A stretch of 36,942 bases of DNA from Alphaproteobacteria bacterium. Its GTDB lineage: Bacteria; Pseudomonadota; Alphaproteobacteria; UBA8366. Below, piece after piece: positions 15,543-23,589 of this stretch (positions within the stretch are counted from its first letter, which is position 1; each line of letters starts with the position of its first letter). A program made the translations under genes and the position numbers. The notes beneath the pieces are model-generated. The model ran no database searches and was not told where the DNA came from. It saw only the letters and a list, made by a program, of their open reading frames with translations. The stretch lies in contig JAJFJD010000025.1 of assembly GCA_021774335.1 (NCBI GenBank), forward strand, positions 1-36,942, read 5' to 3'.

Positions 15543-17213
15543 ATGGCGTCGTCCGCACCGTCCAAGACCGACACGCAGTCCGAAACGCACATTGTCGAGA
15601 ATCAATCGCCGGTGCTCGAAGACTACAATGTCTTCGAGAGCGACCCCGTGTTGTTCGATGCGCTGCTGCGGGAAGGCGGCGCTTGGGGCGCGGACCGGGC
15701 GCGCACGCTCGGCGGTCGGGTCGGCAGCGCCGAGGTATTGCAATGCGCGCGCGACGCCAACCGGCACACGCCTGAGCTTTGCAGCCACGACCGCGCGGGC
15801 AACCGCATCGACTGGGTCGACTATCACCCGGCGTGGCACCATCTGATGGCGCTTGCCGTGGAGCATGGCGTGCATGCGCTGCCCTGGCGGTATCCGCAGC
15901 CGGGCGCGCATGTGGTGAAGGCGGCGCTGGCCTATCTGATGAACCAGGGTGAGAACGGTGTCTGCTGTCCGATGGCGATGAGCTTCGCCGCGGTGCCCGC
16001 GTTGCGCGCCGAACCGGTGTTGTCCGCAGAATGGGAACCGCGCCTGCTCTCGCTATGCTACGACGCCCGTTTCATCCCGGCGTCGGAGAAACGCGGCGCG
16101 CTGATCGGCATGGCGATGACCGAGAAGCAGGGCGGCTCCGACGTGCGCGCCAACACGACGCAGGCGGTCCGCGCGCCGGAGGACGGCGAGGGCGTCTACC
16201 GCCTGACCGGGCACAAGTGGTTCTGTTCTGCCCCCATGTCCGACGCCTTCTTGACGCTCGCGCAAACGGACGGCGGGTTGACCTGTTTCCTGGTCCCGCG
16301 TGTGTTGCCGGACGGGACGCCGAACCGGTTCCTGCTGCAACGCCTGAAGGACAAGCTCGGCAACCGGTCGAACGCGTCGGCCGAGGTCGAGTACAGCGAC
16401 ACGTTCGCCTGGCGCGTCGGCGGCGAGGGCGACGGCGTGCGCACGATCATCCCGATGGTGCATCACACGCGGCTGGACGCGGCGATCAGTGCGGCGGCGG
16501 TGATGCGGCAAGCCGTCGTGCAGGCGCTGCATCACGCGGCCCACCGCACGGCGTTTGGCGCGCGGCTGGCGGACCAACCCCTGATGCAAAACGTGCTCGC
16601 CGATCTGGCGTTGGAAAGCGAAGCGGCGGCGACGATGGCTATGCGGCTGGCGCGCGGCTTCGACGACGCGACGGCGGACCCGGCGCAGGAGCCCTTCGTT
16701 CGGCTCGCCACGGCGGTGACCAAATTCTGGATCTGTAAACGCGCCCCGGTTGTGGCGGCGGAGGCGATGGAATGCCTCGGCGGCAACGGCTATGTCGAGG
16801 ACTCGCCGATGCCGCGGCTCTACCGGGAAGCCCCGGTGAACGGCATCTGGGAAGGCTCGGGCAACGTCATCTGCCTCGACATCCTGCGCACCCTCGCACG
16901 CGAGCCGCAGGCCCTCGCTGCCATGGTAGACGAATTACGGGCGGCCAAGGGCGGCAACGCGCATTTGGACACCTATGTAGCCGCGCTTGAAAAAGACCTG
17001 AATTCTGCGGCTTTGGACGCAGGGCAGGCGCGGACCCTGGTCGAACGCCTGGCGCTGTCCTGGCAGGCCACGCTCCTCGTGCAGCACGCCCCAGGTCTGG
17101 TCGCCGATGCCTTCTGCGCCTCCCGCCTGGACGGCGTGGGCGGACGCACGCTGGGCACGTTGCCGGGCGGAGCGGACAGCATGGCGATTACAGATCGGGC
17201 GTGGCGTGGTTAG
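15543..17213 (+). CDS. aidB: AidB, acyl-CoA dehydrogenase-like alkylation-response protein
   Basis: 556 residues against 541 for E. coli AidB, and similar along its length: N-terminal THIVENQSPVLEDYNVF, then GMAMTEKQGGSDVRANTT, KWFCSAPMSD, RLKDKLGNRSNASAEVEY, and LGGNGYVEDSPMPRLYREAP to IWEGSGNVICLDILR. AidB is a FAD-containing acyl-CoA dehydrogenase homologue that binds DNA and is induced by alkylating agents in E. coli through Ada. No ada or alk gene is in this window. Start ATG is 8 nt after AGAGGGG. It is monocistronic, with a strong palindrome upstream. Confidence 0.9.
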   Translation: MASSAPSKTDTQSETHIVENQSPVLEDYNVFESDPVLFDALLREGGAWGADRARTLGGRVGSAEVLQCARDANRHTPELCSHDRAGNRIDWVDYHPAWHHLMALAVEHGVHALPWRYPQPGAHVVKAALAYLMNQGENGVCCPMAMSFAAVPALRAEPVLSAEWEPRLLSLCYDARFIPASEKRGALIGMAMTEKQGGSDVRANTTQAVRAPEDGEGVYRLTGHKWFCSAPMSDAFLTLAQTDGGLTCFLVPRVLPDGTPNRFLLQRLKDKLGNRSNASAEVEYSDTFAWRVGGEGDGVRTIIPMVHHTRLDAAISAAAVMRQAVVQALHHAAHRTAFGARLADQPLMQNVLADLALESEAAATMAMRLARGFDDATADPAQEPFVRLATAVTKFWICKRAPVVAAEAMECLGGNGYVEDSPMPRLYREAPVNGIWEGSGNVICLDILRTLAREPQALAAMVDELRAAKGGNAHLDTYVAALEKDLNSAALDAGQARTLVERLALSWQATLLVQHAPGLVADAFCASRLDGVGGRTLGTLPGGADSMAITDRAWRG

Positions 17214-17221
17214 TGAATTCC

Positions 17222-17233
17222 ACTAGTAGATTT
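17222..17233 (-). repeat. Inverted second copy of the 12-mer found in the aidB palindrome
   Basis: ACTAGTAGATTT at 17222-17233 is the reverse complement of AAATCTACTAGT at 15424-15435, so the two copies bracket aidB. It starts 8 bp after the aidB stop codon. Chance is possible but unlikely at this spacing. Confidence 0.4.
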
Positions 17234-17425
17234 GGTGGGGATTTTTGGTAACGCATTCTTAAGAGGCGGCTTTCTAGTCTTGATTGATCTGTCTCGTATC
17301 GAGGGGCGGGGTATGGTGTTTGATCGCTGTACTACTGCTTTTGTTGATGTGCGCGTGGTTGGAGCAGGCAAGTGCAATACAATTGCGCTAGTCATCGGTT
17401 CTTTCATGGCGAGGAATTTGGACGG

Positions 17426-17818
17426 ATGACGACAGTTACCGGAGAACATTGGAAAGTGGATTTGCCGGATTTGTGGCAGGTCGAAAATAGTGAAGAATGT
17501 GCTTCGTTCTTTTGTGAGGACGGTGTTGGGACGCTTCAAATTAGTTCGTATGAAATAGATCTACCGGCAACAAATGCTGATCTACTAGACCTCGCCTCCG
17601 AATATATTCAGAACGGCGCACAAACGAAGGAAACGCAGCTTGGCGACTTTCGCGGATTCACTATTCGATTCAGCGTAGAGAATTCGATGTGGCGCGAGTG
17701 GTATCTCTGCGCAAAAAATGTCGTTCTATTCGCTACGTATAATTGTGATTTAAGCGATATTGGCAAGGAGGACTGCGAGGTCCGGGCCATCCTCAATACT
17801 CTAATTTGCAAGAAGTAG
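17426..17818 (+). CDS. Orphan hypothetical protein of low GC
   Basis: 130 residues from ATG 17426, chosen because GAGGA lies 10 nt upstream; a GTG at 17372 would add 18 residues. I do not recognise the family. The chain starts MTTVTGEHWKVDLPDLW and alternates short hydrophobic strands with acidic stretches, with no signal peptide or membrane segment; five Cys are scattered. The gene and the 200 bp on its left are clearly AT-richer than the genes on either side and use AT-ending codons, which suggests recent acquisition. It could be an immunity-type or stress protein; nothing shown here decides it. Confidence 0.65.
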   Translation: MTTVTGEHWKVDLPDLWQVENSEECASFFCEDGVGTLQISSYEIDLPATNADLLDLASEYIQNGAQTKETQLGDFRGFTIRFSVENSMWREWYLCAKNVVLFATYNCDLSDIGKEDCEVRAILNTLICKK

Positions 17819-17967
17819 GGCATTTGAGATGAAGCGCGATCCTGTGACGCAAATTCCTATTGCCGCTCATCAATGGGCGCACCAATCGACGCCCTAACTG
17901 AGAATCAGCGGCATGATTTGGTTCTGCGGGCTTCTAGATTGGCGAGTAAAATTCGTCGAGATTATTG

Positions 17968-18456
17968 CTACCCCAACTCCCGGAACGGTGCCGGGTACTC
18001 GACCTTCGGTGGCATGCTCTTGAGGGCGTCCGCCTTCAATTCCAGCGCCATGAAGAACTCCCGCGGATAGTCGGTCTCGAATTTCTCCGCCGCATCCAGC
18101 GAAAATCCAAATCGCGTGTAGTAGGACGGGTCGCCGAGCAGGAAGATGGCGGACCAGCCGGCGGCGGTGGCGCGGCCGATGCTGTGGTGGACGAGGGCGG
18201 AGCCGATGCCTTGCCGCTGATGGTCGGGCCCGACCGATACCGGGGCCAGCGCGAGGGCGCCCGGAGGGATAGTGAGGGCCGAGAGCAGGACATGACCGGC
18301 GATTTCACCGTCCAGATCCGCGACGAGATCGAACACCGCGTCGCCGGACTCCCGTAGGGCGGCGATAAGATGCGCCTCGGCGTCCCAGCCGAAGGCGGCT
18401 TCCGTCAGGCTATGGATGGCAGGATAGTCGCTGGCTCCCGCCTCACGAATAATCAT
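17968..18456 (-). CDS. GNAT-family N-acetyltransferase
   Basis: 162 residues. The acetyl-CoA binding motif A is clear: VSVGPDHQRQGIGSALVHHSI, followed by the typical beta-bulge segment IFLLGDPSYYTRFGF. The pattern LVADLDGEIAGHVLLSAL is the usual strand pair before it. This is the YhbS-like branch of small GNAT proteins, whose substrates are mostly unknown. No convincing Shine-Dalgarno precedes the ATG at 18456. Convergent with the orphan gene on its left. Confidence 0.88.
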   Translation of the reverse strand: MIIREAGASDYPAIHSLTEAAFGWDAEAHLIAALRESGDAVFDLVADLDGEIAGHVLLSALTIPPGALALAPVSVGPDHQRQGIGSALVHHSIGRATAAGWSAIFLLGDPSYYTRFGFSLDAAEKFETDYPREFFMALELKADALKSMPPKVEYPAPFRELG

Positions 18457-18519
18457 GGTCTTACAATAGTATAGGGTGCGGCCGCCGCGCAGTGATCAAG
18501 GTCACCATTATGCCGGTTG

Positions 18520-19872
18520 CTATCCCGCGACCAACGCAGCTGCCTGTTGCAGGCTAATCGGCTTCTCGCTTAGTGCGCGCGAACATCGCAAATCCACAGC
18601 TCGAAATATATCCCTGTGGTAGTCGGCAACGTATTGGTTTTCCAGGCCGACATCCCGTTTTGCCATGGAAACTTTTTGATCGGCCTGTCTTGTCGCATTC
18701 ACGCGGTTGGCGATGAGCGCTCGGTCACTGTTGCATTGCGCGTGGGATTGGCGGGCGTTGGATTTGGCGCGTTGTGTTGCTGCGTGCCAGCGTCGTGTCG
18801 GTGCGAGCAGTTGTCGCTCCATGTCGGAAATGGCGCTTGCCGCTCTAATTACCAGGGTTGCGGCGAAGGCGGCCTGGCATCCGCGGTCGCCTTTTTGCGC
18901 GCAATTGGCGAGAAAGGCCTCCCAAATGTCGACCGCCGTTGACCATTCGTTGCGCGGTATAAAGCGGGCATATTTGTTCTTGATGAGCGGGAACCCGAAT
19001 GCCGATGTGAAGGCATCCGTCGTGCAAACGACGTTGCCAATCCGTGCGGCTCTCCTCATGTGTTCGTTCTTCTCGCCCATGGCTCTGGCGACGACTACCG
19101 CTGCTGAGCAGGCGTATTTTTGTTTCAGGAAGTTGAAATAGTGCCCGCTCGCGATGCGGTTCGCCTCTCGGGCGGCCATATAGTTGTGCGGGCGGGCCGG
19201 CAGCACCGGCGGAATCCATTTGCAGTGTCCCCGTCTAAAATTCCTTGAGGTTGCCAGCCGGCGGTTGGCGGATTGGATGCGCGTTCTGACTTGTCTGGCG
19301 TTGGCCTCTTCCGTTGCCAGACGTTTCTTCAATTTCGATAGATTTGCTTCGCGCTTCTGCTGCAGAGCGTAGGGTTTGAAGCCCAGGAGATAGTCGGTCT
19401 CCGAATAGTTCTGCAGTATCGTCCCCAGCGTTTGTTCGATCGGCTGTGGCCGGCCGCCTTGCACCATGATGTAGCAGGCATCGGGTTCGCCAAGAGTCGC
19501 GGGCAGCTTGAAGGAAATCCTGCGGCGTTGCGGGTCGAATTTGCCGGTGGCGGTGGGCTGGCGGTCGATGTGGAACGTCAAGAAATCCGGACGTCTGAGG
19601 AAGCGTTTCCGCATAACCTGAACGTCACTTGTCCGGTAGCGCTGCGGCGTCTCTCGTACCCGATACAGGGTTATCCTGCCGCGCCGGGCATTTTGTCCTG
19701 CGCCTGGGACGATAAGCGTGTTGTTCTGTATGTAGAAGGATGCGCCGCTTCCGGCGGGCGCACTATCGTCAGGGGATGTCGGCGTGCTCCCACAGGCCCC
19801 AACGGCCAACATCGCGCCGAGTATTCCGGCCATGCGAATAGCCGTGCGCCCCTGCGATCCGAAATGCTGCAT
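18520..19872 (-). CDS. Lipoprotein of unknown function with coiled-coil segment and a C-terminus shared with the neighbouring dehydrogenase
   Basis: 450 residues from the ATG at 19872, preferred over an in-frame start 51 bp upstream because GGGAGG precedes it and the signal then reads correctly: lipobox LAVGAC with Cys27. The mature part has a beta-rich region (ISFKLPATLGEPDACYIM), a charged segment likely to be coiled coil (LQQKREANLSKLKKRLATEE), and a Cys-containing helical C-terminal half. I do not recognise a family. The last residues ISLQQAAALVAG match the C-terminus of the acyl-CoA dehydrogenase encoded just upstream (VNLQQAVALVAG), at the DNA level too. It is probably anchored to a membrane facing the periplasm. 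Confidence 0.75.
   Translation of the reverse strand: MQHFGSQGRTAIRMAGILGAMLAVGACGSTPTSPDDSAPAGSGASFYIQNNTLIVPGAGQNARRGRITLYRVRETPQRYRTSDVQVMRKRFLRRPDFLTFHIDRQPTATGKFDPQRRRISFKLPATLGEPDACYIMVQGGRPQPIEQTLGTILQNYSETDYLLGFKPYALQQKREANLSKLKKRLATEEANARQVRTRIQSANRRLATSRNFRRGHCKWIPPVLPARPHNYMAAREANRIASGHYFNFLKQKYACSAAVVVARAMGEKNEHMRRAARIGNVVCTTDAFTSAFGFPLIKNKYARFIPRNEWSTAVDIWEAFLANCAQKGDRGCQAAFAATLVIRAASAISDMERQLLAPTRRWHAATQRAKSNARQSHAQCNSDRALIANRVNATRQADQKVSMAKRDVGLENQYVADYHRDIFRAVDLRCSRALSEKPISLQQAAALVAG
18530..18573. repeat. 44-bp imperfect direct repeat, copy 1 (3' end of the lipoprotein gene)
   Basis: This segment matches 20101-20144 at 37 of 44 positions without gaps and in the same reading frame of two adjacent minus-strand genes. 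Both copies end the coding region. It looks like a partial duplication or recombination junction. Confidence 0.7.
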
Positions 19873-20090
19873 CGCTCCCTCCCAAGCAGCGTTGCGATTG
19901 GACCCGATCAGTCGCGCGTCCACCCGCTATTACTCTTAGTTGAATAACGTGCGAGTGGCAAATTCAGTAAGGATTTGCAGTCTGGAACTATCGGGCAGAA
20001 GGCTATGGTTTGCGACGCCGGTTGCTGATCTGCAATCAGGCGTTCCGCCGCGCCGTTCGCGATGATCGAAAGCTTGACCGGTTGGCGATG

Positions 20091-21860
20091 TCAGCCTGCA
20101 ACCAACGCAACCGCCTGTTGCAGGTTTACCGGCTCCTCGCTGAGCAGCGCGTCCGCCATCGCGGTGTCGTCGTTGCCCATCGCCAGCGGGTCCTGCGGGC
20201 GGAGGCGGTGGTCGATGACCAACCTCGACAGCAGCAGCCGGCGGGCGTCGCCGCCTTGCGCGCCGAGCGCCACGCCTTCGCAGGCCATCAGCACCGCGCT
20301 CGCCGTGTGGTAGAGCGCGTCGGCGGCCTGGCGGGCCATCGGTTGGTTGCCGCTTTTCGCGACCTCGTCGGCGAAGGTAACGGCGCGGTCGACCGTGGCC
20401 GACAGCTCGCCCTTGAACTGGCCGGGCAGGGCCGGGTTGTCGCGCAGCCGTTGGGCCAGGTCGTCCCGCAAATCTTCATGCGCGCCGACCTTGGCGATGG
20501 CGCGGGTGGTGACGTCGAGCGCGTTGATGTTCGACGTGCCCTCCCACAGCACGCCGAGATGCGCGTCGCGCACCAGCTTGGCGTTGATCCAGTCCTCGAT
20601 ATAGCCGTTGCCGCCGCGCACCTCCATCGCCCCGGTGGCGACGGTGATGTTGTCGCGGCAGGCGCGGAATTTCAGCAGCGGCGTCAGGATGCGCAGCAGC
20701 TTCTGCGCCCGTGCGTCCTGGGCTTTGTCCGGATGGATCTGCTGCGCGATCAGCAGCGCCACCGACAGCACCTGCTCGGTCGGCACCATCAGCTTTAGGA
20801 GCTGGCGGCGCAGCAGCGGTTTGTTGATCACCTTCTCGCCGAAGGCGATGCGGTTGCGGGCCACGGCCATCGCCTCGTTCAGGCAGCGCCGCATCATCCC
20901 GGCGGCGCGCACCCCGTGCGACAGGCGCGACAGGTTCACCTGATCCATCATCTGCTTCAGGCCGCTGTTTACGTCGCCGAGCGGGTAGGCGACCGCGCCG
21001 TCGAAGACGATCTCGCCCGACGCCATCGATTTGCTGCCCATCTTGGGTTTCAGCCGCACGATGCGGTAGCTGTTGCGCGTGCCGTCGTCGAGCCGGCGCG
21101 GCAGGGCGAACAGGCCGAGGCTCCGGCTGCCCGCGGGCGCGCCCTGCGGCCGGGCCAGCAGCAGCGCCACGTCGCCGTCGGCGCAGGAACAGAACCATTT
21201 CTCGCCGTAGAGTTTCCAGGTGCCGCCCTCGTTGCGCGCCTCCAGCTCGATATTGCCCACGTCCGAGCCGCCGGTCTTTTCGGTCATGAACTGCGCGCTT
21301 TTCAGGATCTTGCTCATGTCCTGGGTCATCATGCCCGGCAGGAAGCGCTCCTTGGTCTCGGCGTCGCCGTAACGCTCGATCAGCATGGCCGAGGTGTCGG
21401 TCACCGAGATCGGGCACATCAGCGCGAATTCCGATTGCGTGAACAGGTACTGGAAGACGTATTTCGCGATCGGCGGCATCTTCTCCGGCCAGCCGAACAT
21501 GCCGGGCTTGTGGGTCATGCGGTGGATGCCGAAGTCGCCGAAGCCGATCTGCTCCATCTCGCGGTAGGACGGGTGGAACTCGATCCAGTCCTCGTCCTGG
21601 CCGCGCGGGCTGCGCACATGCAGCACCGGCTCGTGCCGGTCGGCGAGGCGGGACAATTCGTCCAGCCGCCCGCCGGAGATCTCGCCCAGCCGTTCGTAAT
21701 GCGGGGTCAGATGGCTCAGCAGCGCGCCGTCCATGTAGAGCGGCAGCAGCGATTGCAGGCTGCGGTCCAGGGTGAAGAAATTCTCGCCGTGGCAGTCGGG
21801 GGCGATCCAGTCGTCGAGGGACTGCGGCATATCCAGATCGGTGGCTTCGGCGTGGCTCAT
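20091..21860 (-). CDS. Acyl-CoA dehydrogenase, AidB-like branch
   Basis: 589 residues. Core motifs: FMTEKTGGSDVGNIELEA, LYGEKWFCSCADGDVALLLA, RLKPKMGSKSMASGEIVFDGA, GGNGYIEDWINAKLVRDAHLGVLWEGTS in two parts, and NINALDVTTRAIAK. These place it in the AidB/acyl-CoA dehydrogenase superfamily with FAD, probably acting on a branched or unusual acyl-CoA; the substrate cannot be told. GGGAG lies 7 nt before the ATG at 21860. Divergent from a LysR-type regulator, which is therefore the likely controller. Its 3' end is shared with the neighbouring lipoprotein gene. Confidence 0.9.
   Translation of the reverse strand: MSHAEATDLDMPQSLDDWIAPDCHGENFFTLDRSLQSLLPLYMDGALLSHLTPHYERLGEISGGRLDELSRLADRHEPVLHVRSPRGQDEDWIEFHPSYREMEQIGFGDFGIHRMTHKPGMFGWPEKMPPIAKYVFQYLFTQSEFALMCPISVTDTSAMLIERYGDAETKERFLPGMMTQDMSKILKSAQFMTEKTGGSDVGNIELEARNEGGTWKLYGEKWFCSCADGDVALLLARPQGAPAGSRSLGLFALPRRLDDGTRNSYRIVRLKPKMGSKSMASGEIVFDGAVAYPLGDVNSGLKQMMDQVNLSRLSHGVRAAGMMRRCLNEAMAVARNRIAFGEKVINKPLLRRQLLKLMVPTEQVLSVALLIAQQIHPDKAQDARAQKLLRILTPLLKFRACRDNITVATGAMEVRGGNGYIEDWINAKLVRDAHLGVLWEGTSNINALDVTTRAIAKVGAHEDLRDDLAQRLRDNPALPGQFKGELSATVDRAVTFADEVAKSGNQPMARQAADALYHTASAVLMACEGVALGAQGGDARRLLLSRLVIDHRLRPQDPLAMGNDDTAMADALLSEEPVNLQQAVALVAG
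20101..20144. repeat. 44-bp imperfect direct repeat, copy 2 (3' end of the acyl-CoA dehydrogenase gene)
   Basis: Partner of the copy at 18530-18573. The encoded C-terminal 15 residues match at 11 positions (E-P-LQQA-ALVAG shared). Confidence 0.7.
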
Positions 21861-21954
21861 CAGGGACTCCCGGTCGGCGTGAGGCGGTCTGAGAAGTGGG
21901 TAAACACTATCCTAAAGGATGGCCCAAGCATGCAAGGTGCTGGGTATCGCCGCA

Positions 21955-21968
21955 ACCGATTAATCGGT
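21955..21968. promoter_or_regulatory. 14-bp perfect palindrome in the dehydrogenase/lysR divergent promoter region
   Basis: ACCGATTAATCGGT is a perfect palindrome in the 147-bp gap between the leftward dehydrogenase gene and the rightward lysR gene, 40 bp before the lysR start. Outer AAGCAT and ATGCTT sequences flank it asymmetrically. LysR proteins typically bind such dyads between divergent genes. Confidence 0.5.
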
Positions 21969-22007
21969 ATGCTTTGATTGCGTTTTACTCACTCAAGGAT
22001 TCAGGCA

Positions 22008-22886
22008 ATGTCCCAGATTCCATCTATGAGAGCCTTAAGCGCCTTCGAAGCATCGGCGCGACATTTGAGTTTTTTGCAGGCAGCGGCGGAGCTTCACGTG
22101 ACCCCCGGCGCGGTCAGCCGGCAGATTCAGGCGCTCGAATCGCTGCTCGGGCGGCCGCTCTTCGTGCGCCACCATAAGCGGGTCGAACTGACCCGCACGG
22201 GCCGGGATTACCTGGAGGATATCCGCGCGCCGCTGTCCCGGATCGGGGCGGCGACGGCCCGCGTCCAAGGCGCCGATGCGGAGGCGGCCTTGTCGATCTG
22301 CGCCTATCCGACCTTCGCGATTCGCTGGTTCATCCCCCGCTGGGGCCGTTTCTACGATCGCAATCCGGGCCTGGACGTGCGCCTGACCACGTCGCTGACC
22401 CCGGTGGATTTCGAGCGCGACGAGTACGATCTGGCGATCCAGGTGGCCGAGACCGATGCTCCGCCGCCGGGCCTGATCGCGCATAAGGTGACCGAGGTGG
22501 ACACGATGCCGGTGTGCTCGCCCGAGGTCGCCGCCACGCTGCGCGAACCGTCGGATCTCAAGACCGCAACGCTGCTGCATGGCGAGCCGCGCCCGCAGGA
22601 CTGGGCGCGCTGGCTGGAGACGGCGGGGATTGAGGGCGTGGATGCGGCGCGGGGTCTGCATTTCGAAAGCCTGAACCTGGCAATCCAGGCGGCGATCGAA
22701 GGGCTTGGCATCGCCATCGGCATCGAAGCCCTAGTGCGCGAGGATCTGGCCGAGGGCCGGCTGATCCAGCCCTTCGCCCCGCTGCGCCGGTCGCGCCGGG
22801 CGATGCATCTGCTCTACCCCGAGGCGAAGGCCGCGAACCCGAACCTCCGCGCCTTCCGCGACTGGCTGCTGGGCGAGGTGGGCTAG
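22008..22886 (+). CDS. LysR-family transcriptional regulator (GcvA-like)
   Basis: 292 residues from ATG 22008, which has AAGGA 8 nt upstream; an in-frame ATG 30 bp earlier lacks one. The N-terminal winged helix-turn-helix is typical (LSFLQAAAELHVTPGAVSRQ then ALESLLGRPLF), followed by a periplasmic-binding-fold effector domain with FAIRWFIPRW and LATALQ-like IQAAIEGLGIAIG as in the GcvA subgroup. It probably regulates itself and the divergent dehydrogenase; the effector is unknown. Its stop codon overlaps that of the converging selenoprotein gene: they share CTAG at 22883-22886. Confidence 0.92.
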   Translation: MSQIPSMRALSAFEASARHLSFLQAAAELHVTPGAVSRQIQALESLLGRPLFVRHHKRVELTRTGRDYLEDIRAPLSRIGAATARVQGADAEAALSICAYPTFAIRWFIPRWGRFYDRNPGLDVRLTTSLTPVDFERDEYDLAIQVAETDAPPPGLIAHKVTEVDTMPVCSPEVAATLREPSDLKTATLLHGEPRPQDWARWLETAGIEGVDAARGLHFESLNLAIQAAIEGLGIAIGIEALVREDLAEGRLIQPFAPLRRSRRAMHLLYPEAKAANPNLRAFRDWLLGEVG

Positions 22887-23509
22887 CCCTTCGCCGCTTC
22901 CGTCTCCACTTGCGTGATCAACTGCGCCAGCGCCTCGTAGGGCTGCGCGCCGACCACGCCGTAGCCGCCGGCGACGAAGGTGGGCACGCCGGTGACGCCG
23001 ATCTGGTGCGAGCGCGACCAATCCGCATCGATCGCGTCCTTGAAGGTGCGGTCGGTCAGCACGGTCTTGGCCTCCTCGACCGGCAGGCCGCATTTCTCGA
23101 CCAGATCGAGCAGCACGTCGACATCGCCGATGTTGCGCGCATCCACGAAATAGGCGCGGTAGAGCGCGTCGTGCAGCGCGGCCCCGCCGTCCTGCGTGTC
23201 GGCCCACTTGCCGAGTTCCTGCGCCAGCCGGCTGTTATAGGTATGCGTGCGCTTGCCGTAGGGCAGACCCTCCGCATCCATCAGGCCCTTCATGTTCTGG
23301 TACTGCGCCTCGATCTGCTCGTCGGTGCGGCCGGGGAATAGCTGCTTCAGCGTCTGCCCGTCCAACGGCGTGTCCGGGTGCAGCGGGAAATGCACCAACT
23401 CGACCTCGATGTTGAAATTTTCCTGGAGTTTTTCAATACGCACCGTACTGAGATAACACCACGGTCACACGTAGTCGGTGTAGACCTGGAACTTGATCGG
23501 CTTGGCCAT
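22883..23509 (-). CDS. DsbA/FrnE-family thiol-disulfide oxidoreductase, probable selenoprotein (in-frame TGA = Sec15)
   Basis: Reading from the ATG at 23509 (AGGAG 5 nt upstream) gives MAKPIKFQVYTDYV, then TGA at 23467-23465, then PWCYLSTVRIEKLQ and an unbroken frame to 22883: 208 residues if TGA is read. Family members carry CPWC at exactly this place, so TGA replaces the first, attacking Cys, giving U-P-W-C. The thioredoxin fold is otherwise complete, with the cis-Pro loop GVTGVPTFV near the C-terminus. A SECIS-like hairpin follows the TGA. A start at GTG 23443 would lose the active site and the first strand. Reported selenoproteins include DsbA/FrnE-like members, so the reading is plausible; the alternative is a nonsense mutation or base error. 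Sec genes are not in this window. Confidence 0.8.
23434..23450 (-). promoter_or_regulatory. Candidate bacterial SECIS hairpin
   Basis: On the minus strand CAGTACG pairs with CGTATTG (6 Watson-Crick pairs and one G-U) around the loop GUG. The 17-nt hairpin starts 14 nt after the TGA; its apical loop is 21 nt from the TGA and begins with G, with GGU across the top. The minimal SelB-binding hairpin of E. coli fdhF is of similar size, distance and loop, as I recall it. Confidence 0.65.
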
Positions 23510-23589
23510 GTCGGCTCCTGCGGTTTTGGCTGATGGGAGTGTCGCGCGCCGATTAGCGGGTTGCAAGGTCGCTTAAAGCTGCGCCCAGC

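Noticed and set aside
22883..23443. Short version of the DsbA-type gene starting at GTG 23443
   Set aside because: It would lack the first strand and the active-site motif, has no ribosome site, and ignores the intact upstream frame with AGGAG.
23442..23465. Alternative 5-bp stem ACCGT/ACGGT directly after the TGA as the SECIS
   Set aside because: The 14-nt loop is weakly structured and its position is too close to the TGA; the 23434-23450 hairpin fits better.
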